From Bradyrhizobium sp. (GTDB lineage Bacteria > Pseudomonadota > Alphaproteobacteria > Rhizobiales > Xanthobacteraceae): a DNA stretch of 63,316 bases. The stretch is taken from NCBI GenBank assembly GCA_030681365.1, contig JAUXWH010000053.1:1-63316 (forward strand), given 5' to 3'. Below the pieces are notes generated by a model, which had not been told where the DNA came from, ran no database searches, and saw nothing but the letters and a program-made list of their open reading frames with translations. The position numbers and the translations under genes are program-made. Shown one piece after another: positions 15,508 through 25,200 of this stretch. Position 1 is the stretch's first letter, and each line of letters begins with the position of its first letter.

Positions 15508-16704
15508 TCACTTCGTCAGCGGACACCCGCTATCCTTCGCCGACGGAAACGCCTTGTCGCCGGGCACCACCGCGAGCTGCTTGTAGTAGTCCCACGGCTT
15601 CTTCGACTCCGACGGCTTCTTGACCTCGAACAGGTAGAGGTCGTGCACCATGCGGCCGTTCGCCAGCACCTTGCCGCCTTGCGCGAACTGGTCGTCGACC
15701 GGAAGCTCCTTGAGTTTATTCGCGACGGCTTCGGTGTCCTTGGTGCCGGCGGCCTTGACTGCCCTCAGATAGGCCAGCGTCGCCGAATAGGTGCCAGCCT
15801 GGATCATGTTCGGCATCCTTCCGGTGCGCTTGAAGAAGCGGTTCGCGAACTCGCGGCTCCTGTCGTCGCGATCCCAGTAATAGCCCTCGGTGAGCACCAG
15901 GCCTTGCGCGGCTTCGAGGCCGAGGCCGTGCACCTCGGCCAGCGTCAGCAGCAATCCCGCCAGCTTCTGGCCACTCTTGACGATGCCGAATTCGGCCGCC
16001 TGCTTGATCGAGTTGGTGGTGTCGAGGCCGGCATTGGCGAGCCCGATGATCTTGGCGTTCGAGCTTTGCGCCTGCAGCAGGAACGAGGAGAAGTCCGAGG
16101 AGTTCAGGGGGATGCGGACCGCGCCCAATACCTTGCCGCCCTTGGCCTTGACGAAGTCGCTGGTGTCCTTTTCCAGCGCGTAGCCGAAGGCGTAGTCGGC
16201 GGTCATGAAGAACCAGGTATCGCCGCCGGCGTCGACCAGCGAGCCGCCGGTGCCATAGGCCAGCGCATGGGTGTCGTAGGCCCAGTGAAAGCCCCAGGGC
16301 TGGCAGGCATCGCCGGTCAGGCGCGATGTCGCGGCGCCCACCACGATGTCGATCTTCTTCATCTGCTTTGACAGGTCGTGAACCGCGAGCGCGACCGACG
16401 ACGTCGTCAGCTCGGTGATCATGTCGACGCCTTCGACTTCGTACCAGCGCCGCGCGATGGCGACGCCGAGGTCGGGCTTGTTCTGATGGTCGGCGGAGAT
16501 GATCTCGATCTTGTGGCCGAGCACGCTGCCGCCGAAATCCTCGATCGCCATCTTCGCCGCCTCGAACGACCACTTGCCGCCGTAATCGGCATAGACGCCC
16601 GACTGGTCGTTCAGGATGCCGATCTTGACGCCCTGCGCCGACGCCGGAACCGCAAGCAGAAGGCCGCATGCCGCAACGGCAGAAGACAACAATTGCAACA
16701 TCAT
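15508..16704 (-). CDS. ABC transporter substrate-binding protein, branched-chain amino acid/amide type
   Basis: A 398-residue periplasmic binding protein of the Leu/Ile/Val family (type 1 fold). A signal peptide ends at PASAQG, then VKIGILNDQSGVYADYGGKW begins the mature domain. SDFSSFLLQAQ and TYSATLAYLRAVK are family segments. The start at 16704 (MMLQLLSSAV) is preceded by a GGAGAG Shine-Dalgarno; the longer open frame upstream lacks such support. No permease or ATPase genes of this transporter class lie nearby, so it is an orphan that must use a transporter encoded elsewhere. The ligand is unknown. Confidence 0.88.
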   Translation of the reverse strand: MMLQLLSSAVAACGLLLAVPASAQGVKIGILNDQSGVYADYGGKWSFEAAKMAIEDFGGSVLGHKIEIISADHQNKPDLGVAIARRWYEVEGVDMITELTTSSVALAVHDLSKQMKKIDIVVGAATSRLTGDACQPWGFHWAYDTHALAYGTGGSLVDAGGDTWFFMTADYAFGYALEKDTSDFVKAKGGKVLGAVRIPLNSSDFSSFLLQAQSSNAKIIGLANAGLDTTNSIKQAAEFGIVKSGQKLAGLLLTLAEVHGLGLEAAQGLVLTEGYYWDRDDRSREFANRFFKRTGRMPNMIQAGTYSATLAYLRAVKAAGTKDTEAVANKLKELPVDDQFAQGGKVLANGRMVHDLYLFEVKKPSESKKPWDYYKQLAVVPGDKAFPSAKDSGCPLTK

Positions 16705-16790
16705 TCCTATCTCTCCATTTTTCGTTCCGGGCGCGATGTTCAATAATTCTGGTGCCGATCTGTTTCGGGTGGGCCACAAGTATGGACACT

Positions 16791-16957
16791 CTTCTCTCCT
16801 CCTCCCACGCGCCCTTGCGCGTGGCGGGGTCCGAGGCGAGCGAAGCTCGCTCTCTGGGTCGGTGGGGATCTATCCGCGCATACGACTGGCAACCAGTTTG
16901 CTGAGACGCCCCCCATCCCCGACCCCTCCCCGCCGCTTCGCGGGAGGAGGAGAGAAG
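16791..16957. repeat. 167-bp compound palindromic element
   Basis: Perfect 16-bp terminal inverted repeats lie at 16791-16806 (CTTCTCTCCTCCTCCC) and 16942-16957. Internal hairpins include CACGCG...CGCGTG and GCGAGC-GAA-GCTCGC. The design matches the elements at 8982 and 54905. It separates the 3' end of the RND permease gene from the start of the substrate-binding protein gene. Confidence 0.85.
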
Positions 16958-16975
16958 AAGAGCGCGCTGAGCACA

Positions 16976-19900
16976 TCAGGAACGTTGCGCGCTTTCGGCT
17001 GCGCGCGGCACTTCGCTCTGTCTGCCATCGGCCAGATTGCGCACGATCATGTAGAAGATCGGCGTGAAGATCAGCCCGAACAGCGTCACCCCGATCATGC
17101 CGAAGAACACCGCGACGCCGACCGCCTGGCGCATCTCGGAACCCGAGCCGGAGGAAATCACCAGCGGCAACACCCCGAGAATGAACGCGAACGACGTCAT
17201 CAGGATCGGGCGCAACCGCAGACGGCAGGCCTCGATCACGGCCTCCAGCCGCGGACGGCCTTCGCGCTCGATGTCGCGGGCGAACTCTACGATCAGGATG
17301 GCATTCTTGGCGGCGAGCCCCACCAGCACCACGAACCCGATCTGAGTGAGGATGTTGACGTCCTGCCCCATGACCCGCACGCCGATGGTAGCCGCCAGCA
17401 GGCACATCGGCACGATCAGGATGACGGCGAGCGGCAGGCTCCAGCTGCCATATTGCGCCGCCAGCACCAGGTACACGAACAGCACGCAGATCGGAAACAC
17501 ATAGAGGCCGGCACTGCCGCCGGTAACCTGCTGATAGGACAGGTCGGTCCATTCAAAGGAGAATCCGCTCGGCAGCGTCTGCTCTGCCAGCCGCTTCATG
17601 GTGTCGATCGCCGTCGCCGAACTGGTTCCCAGCAATGTCTCGCCCTGCAGTTCGGAGGCGGGATAGAGATTATACCTTGCGACCCGGTCGGGACCCGAGA
17701 CGTCCTGGAAGTCGACCACGCTGCCGAGCGGCACCATGTCACCGGCGGCGTTGCGGGTGCGCAGGCGGGCGAGATCCGCCGTTTCCTTGCGGAACGGCAG
17801 ATCGGCCTGCGCGGTGACGCGGTAGGTGCGGCCGAACAGGTTGAAGTCGTTGACATAGGCCGTGCCGAAATAGGTCTGGATCGTATCGGTGACGTTCTGA
17901 ATCGGCACACCGAGCTTCTGCGCCTTGACGCGATCAATATCGACGAACACCTGCGGCGTGTTGGCCGAGAAGGGAGAAAACACCTGGGTGAGGCCGGGCG
18001 CCTTGCGTGCTTCGCCGACCAGTTCGTCGGTAACCGCCGCCAGCATTTCGGGGCCGCGGCCCTGGCGGTCCTGGATCCGCATGGTGAAGCCGCCGCCGGT
18101 GCCGATCCCCGGCACCGCGGGCGGCGGAATCACGATGATGAAGGCGCCCTGCAGCACGGACAGCCGCTTGCGCAATTCGTTGGCGATCGCGTCTGCGGTC
18201 AGGCCCTTCTTGTGGCGCGCCTCCGGCTCGTCGAACACCGGGAACAAGGCTGCGGCATTGCCCGCCTGGGTTCGGGTCGCTCCCGAGAACCCCGCGAAAG
18301 CCCCGACCTTGACGATGCCCGGCGTATCGAGCGCGATCCTTTCGATCTCGCGGACCACTTCGGTGGTCCGCGCCAGCGACGCCGCGCCCGGCAACTGCAC
18401 GGAAACGATGACGTAGCCACGATCCTGCGCGGGAATGAAGCCTTGCGGCGTGGTGTAGAGCAACCACCCGGCGCCGCCGATCAGCACGGCATAGATCAGC
18501 AGCATGATGGCCGAATGCCGGATGACGAAACCGGCAAGCCTGCCGTAGCCGTGCGACAGCCGGTCGAACCCGCGGTTGAATACGCCGGTGAATTTTTCCC
18601 ATCCGCGGCCGATCAAATTCCAGCCGGCCGGCGGGCGCTTGTCCGTATGCGGTACCAGCAGCATCGAGGCCAGCGCCGGCGACAGGGTCAGCGAACAGAA
18701 GCACGAGATCGCCGTGGCCACCGCGATGGTGACCGCAAATTGCTGAAAGAACTGTCCGGAGATCCCGCCCAGAAACGCGGTCGGCACGAACACCGCGCCC
18801 AGTACCAGCGCGATCGAGACCAGCGCGCCGCCGACCTCCTCCATCGTCTTGAGCGCCGCGTCGCGCCGGCTCATGCCGTGCTCGAGATGCCGCTCGACAT
18901 TCTCGACCACCACGATGGCGTCGTCGACGACGATGCCGACCGCCAGCACGAGGCCGAACAAAGTGAGATTGTTGATGGAGAATCCGAGCGCCGCCATGAC
19001 GGCGAAAGTGCCGACCAGCGACACCGGGATGGCAATGATCGGAATGATCGCGGCCCGCCAGCCCTGCAGGAACACCAGCACGACGATCACGACCAGCAGC
19101 ATCGCCTCGTAGATGCTCTTGATCAGTTCGCTGACGGATTGCGCGATGAATTCGGTCGGATTGTAGCCGATGTTGTAGTCCATCCCCTTCGGAAAGCCGG
19201 CCTTCATCGTTTCCATGGCATCGGTGATGTTCTTTGCCGTGGCGAGCGCATTCGAGCCGGGACGCTGCGTCACCAGAAGGGCCACCGCCGACTTCCGCAG
19301 CAGGAAGCTGTTGGTGGAGTAGGACAAGGCGCCGAGTTCGATCCGCGCCACGTCGCGCAGCCGCACGGTGCGGCCGTCGCTGCCGGCCTTGACGACGACA
19401 TCCTCGAACTGCCCGACATCCTTCAGACGCCCGGTAAAGGTCAGGTTCGGCTGGAAGGCGCGGTCTGATATCGGCGGTTCGGCGATCTGGCCGCCGGTGA
19501 TCTGCAGGTTCTCCGCGCGGATCGCCGCCAGCACTTCGCCCGCGGTCATGCCCAGGGTCGCGATCTTGTCCGGATCGAGCCACAGCCGCATCGAATAATC
19601 GCGCGCGCCGAACATCTGGATATCGCCGATGCCATCGAGGCGCAGCAACTGGTCGCGCACCTGCAGCAGCGCGTAGTTGCTGATATAGAGCTGGTCGAAA
19701 CTGTCGTCCGGCGACAGCATGAACACGACCATCAGGATGTCGGGGCTGTTCTTGCGGGTGACGACGCCGTTGCGCCGCACCTCCTCGGGCAGCCGCGGCT
19801 GCGCGATCGCGACGCGGTTCTGCACCAGCACCTGGGCCTTGTCGAGGTCGGTTCCCAGCTTGAAGGTGATCGTAATCGTGAGCTGCCCGTTCGAGGTCGC

Positions 19901-20149
19901 CTGGCTGTAGAGATACAGCATGTCCTCGACGCCGTTGATCTCCTGCTCGATCGGGGCGGCGACCGTATCGGAAACGGTTTGCGCCGAGGCGCCGGGATAT
20001 TGCGTGGTGACCACGACGGTCGGCGGCACCACTTGCGGATACTCCGCGACCGGCAGCGTGGTGTAGGCGATGGCGCCGACGATCAAAAGGACGATGGACA
20101 GCACCATCGCGAGGATCGGCTGGTTGATGGAAAGCCGGCCGAGATTCAT
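16976..20149 (-). CDS. RND multidrug efflux pump inner-membrane permease (HAE1 family)
   Basis: A 1,057-residue proton-driven trimeric exporter of the AcrB/MexF type. It begins with the usual cytoplasmic start and helix (FSI/LSINQPILAMVLSIVLLIVG). It has GVVVDDAIVVVENVERHLEHG-like residues in TM4, where the paired Asp residues carry protons (read here as GIVVDDAIVVVENV), and FCSLTLSPALASMLL in TM6. Two large periplasmic porter domains follow TM1 and TM7. It overlaps the adaptor gene by four bases, so both form one operon. No outer-membrane channel gene is adjacent, so a TolC-like protein encoded elsewhere is presumably used. Drug or metabolite substrates are unknown. Confidence 0.94.
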   Translation of the reverse strand: MNLGRLSINQPILAMVLSIVLLIVGAIAYTTLPVAEYPQVVPPTVVVTTQYPGASAQTVSDTVAAPIEQEINGVEDMLYLYSQATSNGQLTITITFKLGTDLDKAQVLVQNRVAIAQPRLPEEVRRNGVVTRKNSPDILMVVFMLSPDDSFDQLYISNYALLQVRDQLLRLDGIGDIQMFGARDYSMRLWLDPDKIATLGMTAGEVLAAIRAENLQITGGQIAEPPISDRAFQPNLTFTGRLKDVGQFEDVVVKAGSDGRTVRLRDVARIELGALSYSTNSFLLRKSAVALLVTQRPGSNALATAKNITDAMETMKAGFPKGMDYNIGYNPTEFIAQSVSELIKSIYEAMLLVVIVVLVFLQGWRAAIIPIIAIPVSLVGTFAVMAALGFSINNLTLFGLVLAVGIVVDDAIVVVENVERHLEHGMSRRDAALKTMEEVGGALVSIALVLGAVFVPTAFLGGISGQFFQQFAVTIAVATAISCFCSLTLSPALASMLLVPHTDKRPPAGWNLIGRGWEKFTGVFNRGFDRLSHGYGRLAGFVIRHSAIMLLIYAVLIGGAGWLLYTTPQGFIPAQDRGYVIVSVQLPGAASLARTTEVVREIERIALDTPGIVKVGAFAGFSGATRTQAGNAAALFPVFDEPEARHKKGLTADAIANELRKRLSVLQGAFIIVIPPPAVPGIGTGGGFTMRIQDRQGRGPEMLAAVTDELVGEARKAPGLTQVFSPFSANTPQVFVDIDRVKAQKLGVPIQNVTDTIQTYFGTAYVNDFNLFGRTYRVTAQADLPFRKETADLARLRTRNAAGDMVPLGSVVDFQDVSGPDRVARYNLYPASELQGETLLGTSSATAIDTMKRLAEQTLPSGFSFEWTDLSYQQVTGGSAGLYVFPICVLFVYLVLAAQYGSWSLPLAVILIVPMCLLAATIGVRVMGQDVNILTQIGFVVLVGLAAKNAILIVEFARDIEREGRPRLEAVIEACRLRLRPILMTSFAFILGVLPLVISSGSGSEMRQAVGVAVFFGMIGVTLFGLIFTPIFYMIVRNLADGRQSEVPRAAESAQRS

Positions 20150-21390
20150 GTCTTGCCACCGGCGGGAGCGGCCTTGAGCCCGTTCTTGGCCATCTGCGGG
20201 GTCACCTTGGCGCCGACCCGGGCGCGCTGCAGGCCGTCGATGATGACGCGGTCTTCCGGCTTGAGGCCTTCGCGGACCACGCGCAGGCCCTCATCGAGCG
20301 GTCCGAGAACGACGGGTCTGGCCTCCACGGTGTCGTCGTCCTTGACCACGAACACGATCTTGCGCGACTGATCGGTGGCGATGGCGGAATCCGGCAGCAG
20401 CAGCGCTTCATAGGGCGCGCTGCCGATCAGCCGGACGCGACCGAACTGCCCCGGCAGCAGCGACAGGTCCTTGTTCGGGATCACTGCCCGCCCGCGCAGC
20501 GTGCCGGTGGACTCATCCAGCCGGTTGTCGAGGAAGTTCATCGTTCCTTCATGCGAGGGTTTGGTTTCGCCCGTCAGCGTCACCTGGACTGGATTGGGCG
20601 TGTCGCGCGAGCTCGGACGCTTGTCTTCATGCCAAAGCCGGTTGTTCTTCTGATAAGTCGCCTCATCCATGTCGAAATAGATGTAGATCGGATCGAGCGA
20701 GACGATCGAGGTCAGCAGCGTCGAGCCGCCTTCGGAGCCCTGCACGAGATTGCCGACGCTGACCAGATGCCTGGATACCCTGCCGGTGATCGGCGCCACC
20801 ACATGGGTGAATTCGATGTTGAGCTTGGCCGCCTTCAGCGCGCCGTCGGCCTGCGTCTCGACGGCCCTTGCCGTCTGCAACGCCTGGCGGCGCTGGTCGA
20901 CGACGGAATCCGAAACCGCCTGGGTCTGGTTCAGGGTCAGCGCGCGATCGAGCTCGCGTCTTGCCAGCTCCGCCTTGGCGCGCGCATCGGCCAGCTGGCC
21001 CTCGGCCTGCAACGCCACGGCCTCGAACGGGCGGGCATCGATGACATAGAGCAGATCGCCGGTCCGGACGATCGCGCCGTCACGAAACTCGACGCCGGTA
21101 ACGAAACCGCCGACCCGGGCGCGAACCTGAACCTCCGCCACCGCCTCGAACCGGCCGGTGAACTCATCCCAGTCGGTGACCGTCCGCTTGACCGGCTGGG
21201 CGACGGTCACCGGCGGCGGCGCGCTGGCGGCCGGCTGTGGCGGCTTGTCCCCGCAGCCGGACAAGGTGACGGCGAGCAGAACCATCAACGGGCGGGGATT
21301 GCGCCAGGGGATACATTTGAGGTTACAGACGGCACGGAAACCGAAGTTCGCGCTTCGAGCAAAACCTTTCACAGTCGCGCCCAATTCCAT
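20146..21390 (-). CDS. RND efflux periplasmic adaptor (membrane fusion protein, lipoprotein)
   Basis: A periplasmic adaptor of about 414 residues that links the RND pump to an outer-membrane channel. A lipobox (VTLSGC) indicates lipid anchoring at Cys. The biotinyl-lipoyl-like segments (VQVRARVGGFVTGVEFRDGAIVRTGDLLYVID), a helical hairpin (LADARAKAELARRELDRAL) and beta-barrel parts are visible. The start is uncertain. The ATG at 21390 has GAGGAG almost touching it; an in-frame ATG at 21441 has none. The long, basic segment before the lipobox is unusual for a lipoprotein signal. No TetR-type repressor gene is adjacent. Confidence 0.92.
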   Translation of the reverse strand: MELGATVKGFARSANFGFRAVCNLKCIPWRNPRPLMVLLAVTLSGCGDKPPQPAASAPPPVTVAQPVKRTVTDWDEFTGRFEAVAEVQVRARVGGFVTGVEFRDGAIVRTGDLLYVIDARPFEAVALQAEGQLADARAKAELARRELDRALTLNQTQAVSDSVVDQRRQALQTARAVETQADGALKAAKLNIEFTHVVAPITGRVSRHLVSVGNLVQGSEGGSTLLTSIVSLDPIYIYFDMDEATYQKNNRLWHEDKRPSSRDTPNPVQVTLTGETKPSHEGTMNFLDNRLDESTGTLRGRAVIPNKDLSLLPGQFGRVRLIGSAPYEALLLPDSAIATDQSRKIVFVVKDDDTVEARPVVLGPLDEGLRVVREGLKPEDRVIIDGLQRARVGAKVTPQMAKNGLKAAPAGGKT

Positions 21391-22293
21391 CTCCTCTGCG
21401 CTGGTACCGCGATCGATCGAGAACGATCGCCACGACGCCATTGTCGCAACCGAGTTAAGAGACCGCCTCCCAGTCTGTTCAAGATCCGGCCGGGATCAAG
21501 CACAATCGTTATGCATCGCACACGGCCCATGGCTCCGATTTCGCGCTCGCGGAACCGATTTCCCCGTCGACCAGACTGGATTTCCAGTGTCGTCGGCTGG
21601 AACTCACGCAGGCGAGAAAGGTCCGATCAATAATCCGCGAGATTGTGAAGCAGTTCACATTTGCCGGTCACGGCCCCTGCTATCTGTCTGCAATCCCTTT
21701 GTCGGGAGGCAGCGATGCCATCAACCGAGCAAGCGTGCATCCCGGTTCCACTGTCCATCGATCGAGCCTCACGGCGTGACGGTCGTTCGCGATGTCACGT
21801 CGCTCGTGCTGTCCATAGCGGCGGCATCGGCCGATCGTTCTCCGCTCGCACGCCGCTATCCGCTTGCGGATTGCAGAAATATGACAATTGCATTGCCCAG
21901 TTCCATTGCGGTTGGCGCCGGGAAATCAACGAGGAACGGCGTTCGGCACACGCGTCAAGGTTAACAGCCCATGACCGCCGCACGTCCGCAACCCTACGTT
22001 GACTCTAAAGTTCGCGTAAAATAGTAGTGAAATCGACGGACTTGGTTGCCATCTAGTTAATTTTGCCTCCGCCTGTTTTTCGCTTGAACATTTATTGATC
22101 CGTCCGGGGGTGCGTTCGAGTAGTTGGGGCGTCGCGCGAAGATGACGTATTTCCTGATCAACCGTGATTTCTTCGTAGACGGGCTCGCGTCGTTTCCACA
22201 GCGGATCCCGACCGCCTCGCCAATTGCGCGCACTTCGAAATTCAGTTGTCCGGCCGCTTCGCGCCGCGCTTTGCGCGGACGTAAGGAGTAAGC
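21391..22293. other. 900-bp non-coding region between adaptor and giant gene
   Basis: I see no gene I can support here. The stretch 21990-22100 is AT-rich and could hold promoters. A CRP-type dyad lies at 21644-21659. Short open frames exist (for example 22142-22291, 49 codons) but have no Shine-Dalgarno sequence or recognisable features. The length is exceptional for this window and suggests complex control of the giant gene. Confidence 0.5.
21644..21659. promoter_or_regulatory. CRP/FNR-family operator-like dyad
   Basis: TGTGA-AGCAGT-TCACA fits the TGTGA-N6-TCACA consensus of CRP-type regulators exactly at all ten half-site bases. It lies about 255 bp upstream of the RND adaptor start and 635 bp upstream of the giant gene. 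Whether this organism has a regulator that reads it is unknown. Confidence 0.4.
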
Positions 22294-25200
22294 ATGCCCA
22301 ATACGATCCCCGCATATACGATCGGCGGCATCACGCGGCCGGCGCTTATTCTGGATAACGCGGGAAACATTATTCTCACTCCGGAGGCGGCTGCCTTTGC
22401 CGCGGCTTACGGGACCAAGGCGCTTTATTATGGCTGCCCGGTCGATACGCCTTATCCGCCGGTTGCGCCGACGCTGTCGGCGCCGGTTGATATCAGCGCA
22501 GGCGTCAACAGCGTCCTGGAAAATGCCGCGGTCGGGACGCAGGTCGGGATAACCGCCCAGGCCACCAATCCCGGCGGTCTGCCGGTGACTTATTCGCTGA
22601 CCGACAGTGCCGGTGGCCGCTTCCAGATCAATGCCACCACCGGCGTGGTCACGGTCGCCGCGGGTGCGCCGCTCGACTACGAAACCAGTCCCGGCCACGC
22701 CTACAACATCACCGTGCAGGCGACCGACGGCATCCTCAGTACGTCGAAAACGTTCACGATCGGCGTCGGCAATGTCAACGAAGCGCCAGCCGGCACCGAC
22801 AACACCATCACCGCGAGCGAGGACACCAGCCGGGTTTTCACCGCCGCCGATTTCGGCTTCACCGATCCGTCAGATTCTTCCGCGCCGAACGCCCTGGCTG
22901 CCGTGCGGATCACAACCCTGCCCGCGGCAGGCACGCTGCTCAACAACGGCGTCGCGGTCAATGCCGGCGATTTTGTTTCCGCCGCCGCCATCGCGGCGGG
23001 TCATCTGGTGTTCGTCCCGGCCGCCAACGCCAGCGGCGCCGGCTATGCCAGCTTCACCTTCCAGGTCCGCGACAACGGCGGCACCGCCAATGGTGGCGTC
23101 GATACCGATCAGTCGCCCAACACCATCACGATCAACGTCAATGCGGTGAACGACGCACCGAGCGCGACAGGCCTGACGCAGTCGCTTGTCATCAATGAGG
23201 ACGCGGCGGCGACCACGCTGTTCACGGTGCCGCCGGTGACGGCCGACATCGACAGTCCGACGGTCACGGCGCGGCTGACGCTGAATGCGTCGGCGGGCGT
23301 GCTGGTCGGCGCCGGAGCCGGCGTGCTGTCGGCCGGCGTGCTGACCTACACAATTACCGGCACCCCGGCGGCGGTGAACACGGCGCTGGCCGCGGTTCAG
23401 TTCGATTCCGCTGACAATTTCAACGGCACCACCAGCGTCGGCGTCACCATCGACGATGGCGCCAACGGCCCGCAGGGCACCAATCCGGCCGGCACCGTCA
23501 ACATCACGGTCAATGCGGTCAACGACGCGCCGAACGCGACCAACCTGACGCAAGCGCTCGTCATCGACGAGGACGCCGCGGCAACGTCGCTGTTCACGGC
23601 GGCGCCGGTGGTGACCGACGACAGCGCCACGGTGACGGCAACTTTGACGGTGGCGAACCCCGCGGCCGGCGCGCTGACCGGAGGCGGCTTCTCGGCCACC
23701 GCCAATCCCGGCGAATATACTTTCAGCGGGACGTCGGCGCAGGTGACCGCCGCGCTGGCCCTGGTGCAGTTTGATTCCGCTCCCGATTTCAACGGCGCGA
23801 CCACGGTCGCGGTCGCGATCGGCGACGGGCTCGCCGGACCGCAGAACCTGCCCGACCCCACCGGCACCGTCAGCATCACCGTCAACGCGGTGAACGACGC
23901 GCCGACCGCGACCAACCTGACGCAGTCGCTGACCATCGGCGAGGACGACGCGGCAACGACGCTGTTCACCTTGGCGCCCGTGGTATCGGATATCGACAGC
24001 GCCACGGTCACCGCGACGCTGACGCTGGATGCGGCGGCGGGCGTGCTGACCGGCGCCGGCGTCGGCGTGCTGAACGCGGGCATCCTGACCTACACGATTT
24101 CAGGAACGCCGGCGGCGGTGACCACCGCGCTTGCCGGGGTGGCCTTCGATTCCGCTGATGATTTCAACGGGATCACCGACGTCGGCATCACCGTCGACGA
24201 CGGCGCCAACGGGCCGCAGGGTTCCAACCCGATCGGGTCAGGCACCGTGACCATCAACGCGGTCAACGATGCGCCGACCGCGGCCAACCTGACGCAGTCG
24301 CTCAGCGTCGGCGAAGATGGCGCGCCAGCCACGCTGTTCACCCTGGCGCCCGTGGTGGCCGACATCGACAGCTCGAACGTGACGGCGACGCTGACCCTGG
24401 ACGCGGCGGCGGGCGTATTGAACGGTGCCGGGATCGGCGTCCTGAGCGCCGGCAACCTGATCTACACCATCACCGGGACCCCAGCCGCGGTGAATGCCGC
24501 GCTGGCGGCAGTGACCTATGATTCCGCACCGGATTTCAACGGCGCGACCAGCGTCGGCATCGCCATCGACGACGGCAGCAACGGACCGCAGGGCAGCAAT
24601 CCGACCGGCACCATCAGCATCACCGTCAACGCGGTGAACGATGCGCCGACCGCGACCAACTTGAACCAGTCGCTTGTCATCAACGAGGACGCTGCCGCGA
24701 CCACGCTGTTCACGCTGCCGCCGGTGACGGCGGACATCGACAGCGCGAACGTCACGGCGACGCTGACGCTCGACGCGGCGGCAGGCGTACTCAACGGCGC
24801 CGGAGCCGGCGCACTCAATGCAGGCGTGCTGACCTACACGATCACCGGAACCCCGGCCGCGGTGAACGCGGCGCTGGCGGCGGTGACCTACGATTCAGCG
24901 CCGGACTTCTTCGGCACCACTAATGTCGGCGTCACCATCGACGACGGCGCCAACGGACCGCAAGGCTCCAACCCGACCGGCAGCATCGGCATCACCGTCA
25001 ATCCGGTGAACGACGCGCCGACGGTGGCCGCGACCGCGAACAATCCGTCCTATGTGCCGGGCGCGGACCTGTTCTCCGGTGTCACCGCCTCCACGGTCGA
25101 GAGCGGGCAGGTCATCACCCAGCTGGTGCTGACGGTGACCAACATCACCGACACCGACGAAAGCCTCGTGATCGACGGCGACACGGTGGCACTGGTCGAC

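Noticed and set aside
16616..19468. A long plus-strand open frame (about 950 codons) across the RND permease
   Set aside because: Opposite strand of a clear AcrB-type gene; composition is rich in His, Arg and Gln and it has no domain.
22142..22291. 49-codon frame just before the giant gene
   Set aside because: No Shine-Dalgarno sequence and no domain; it probably belongs to the leader.
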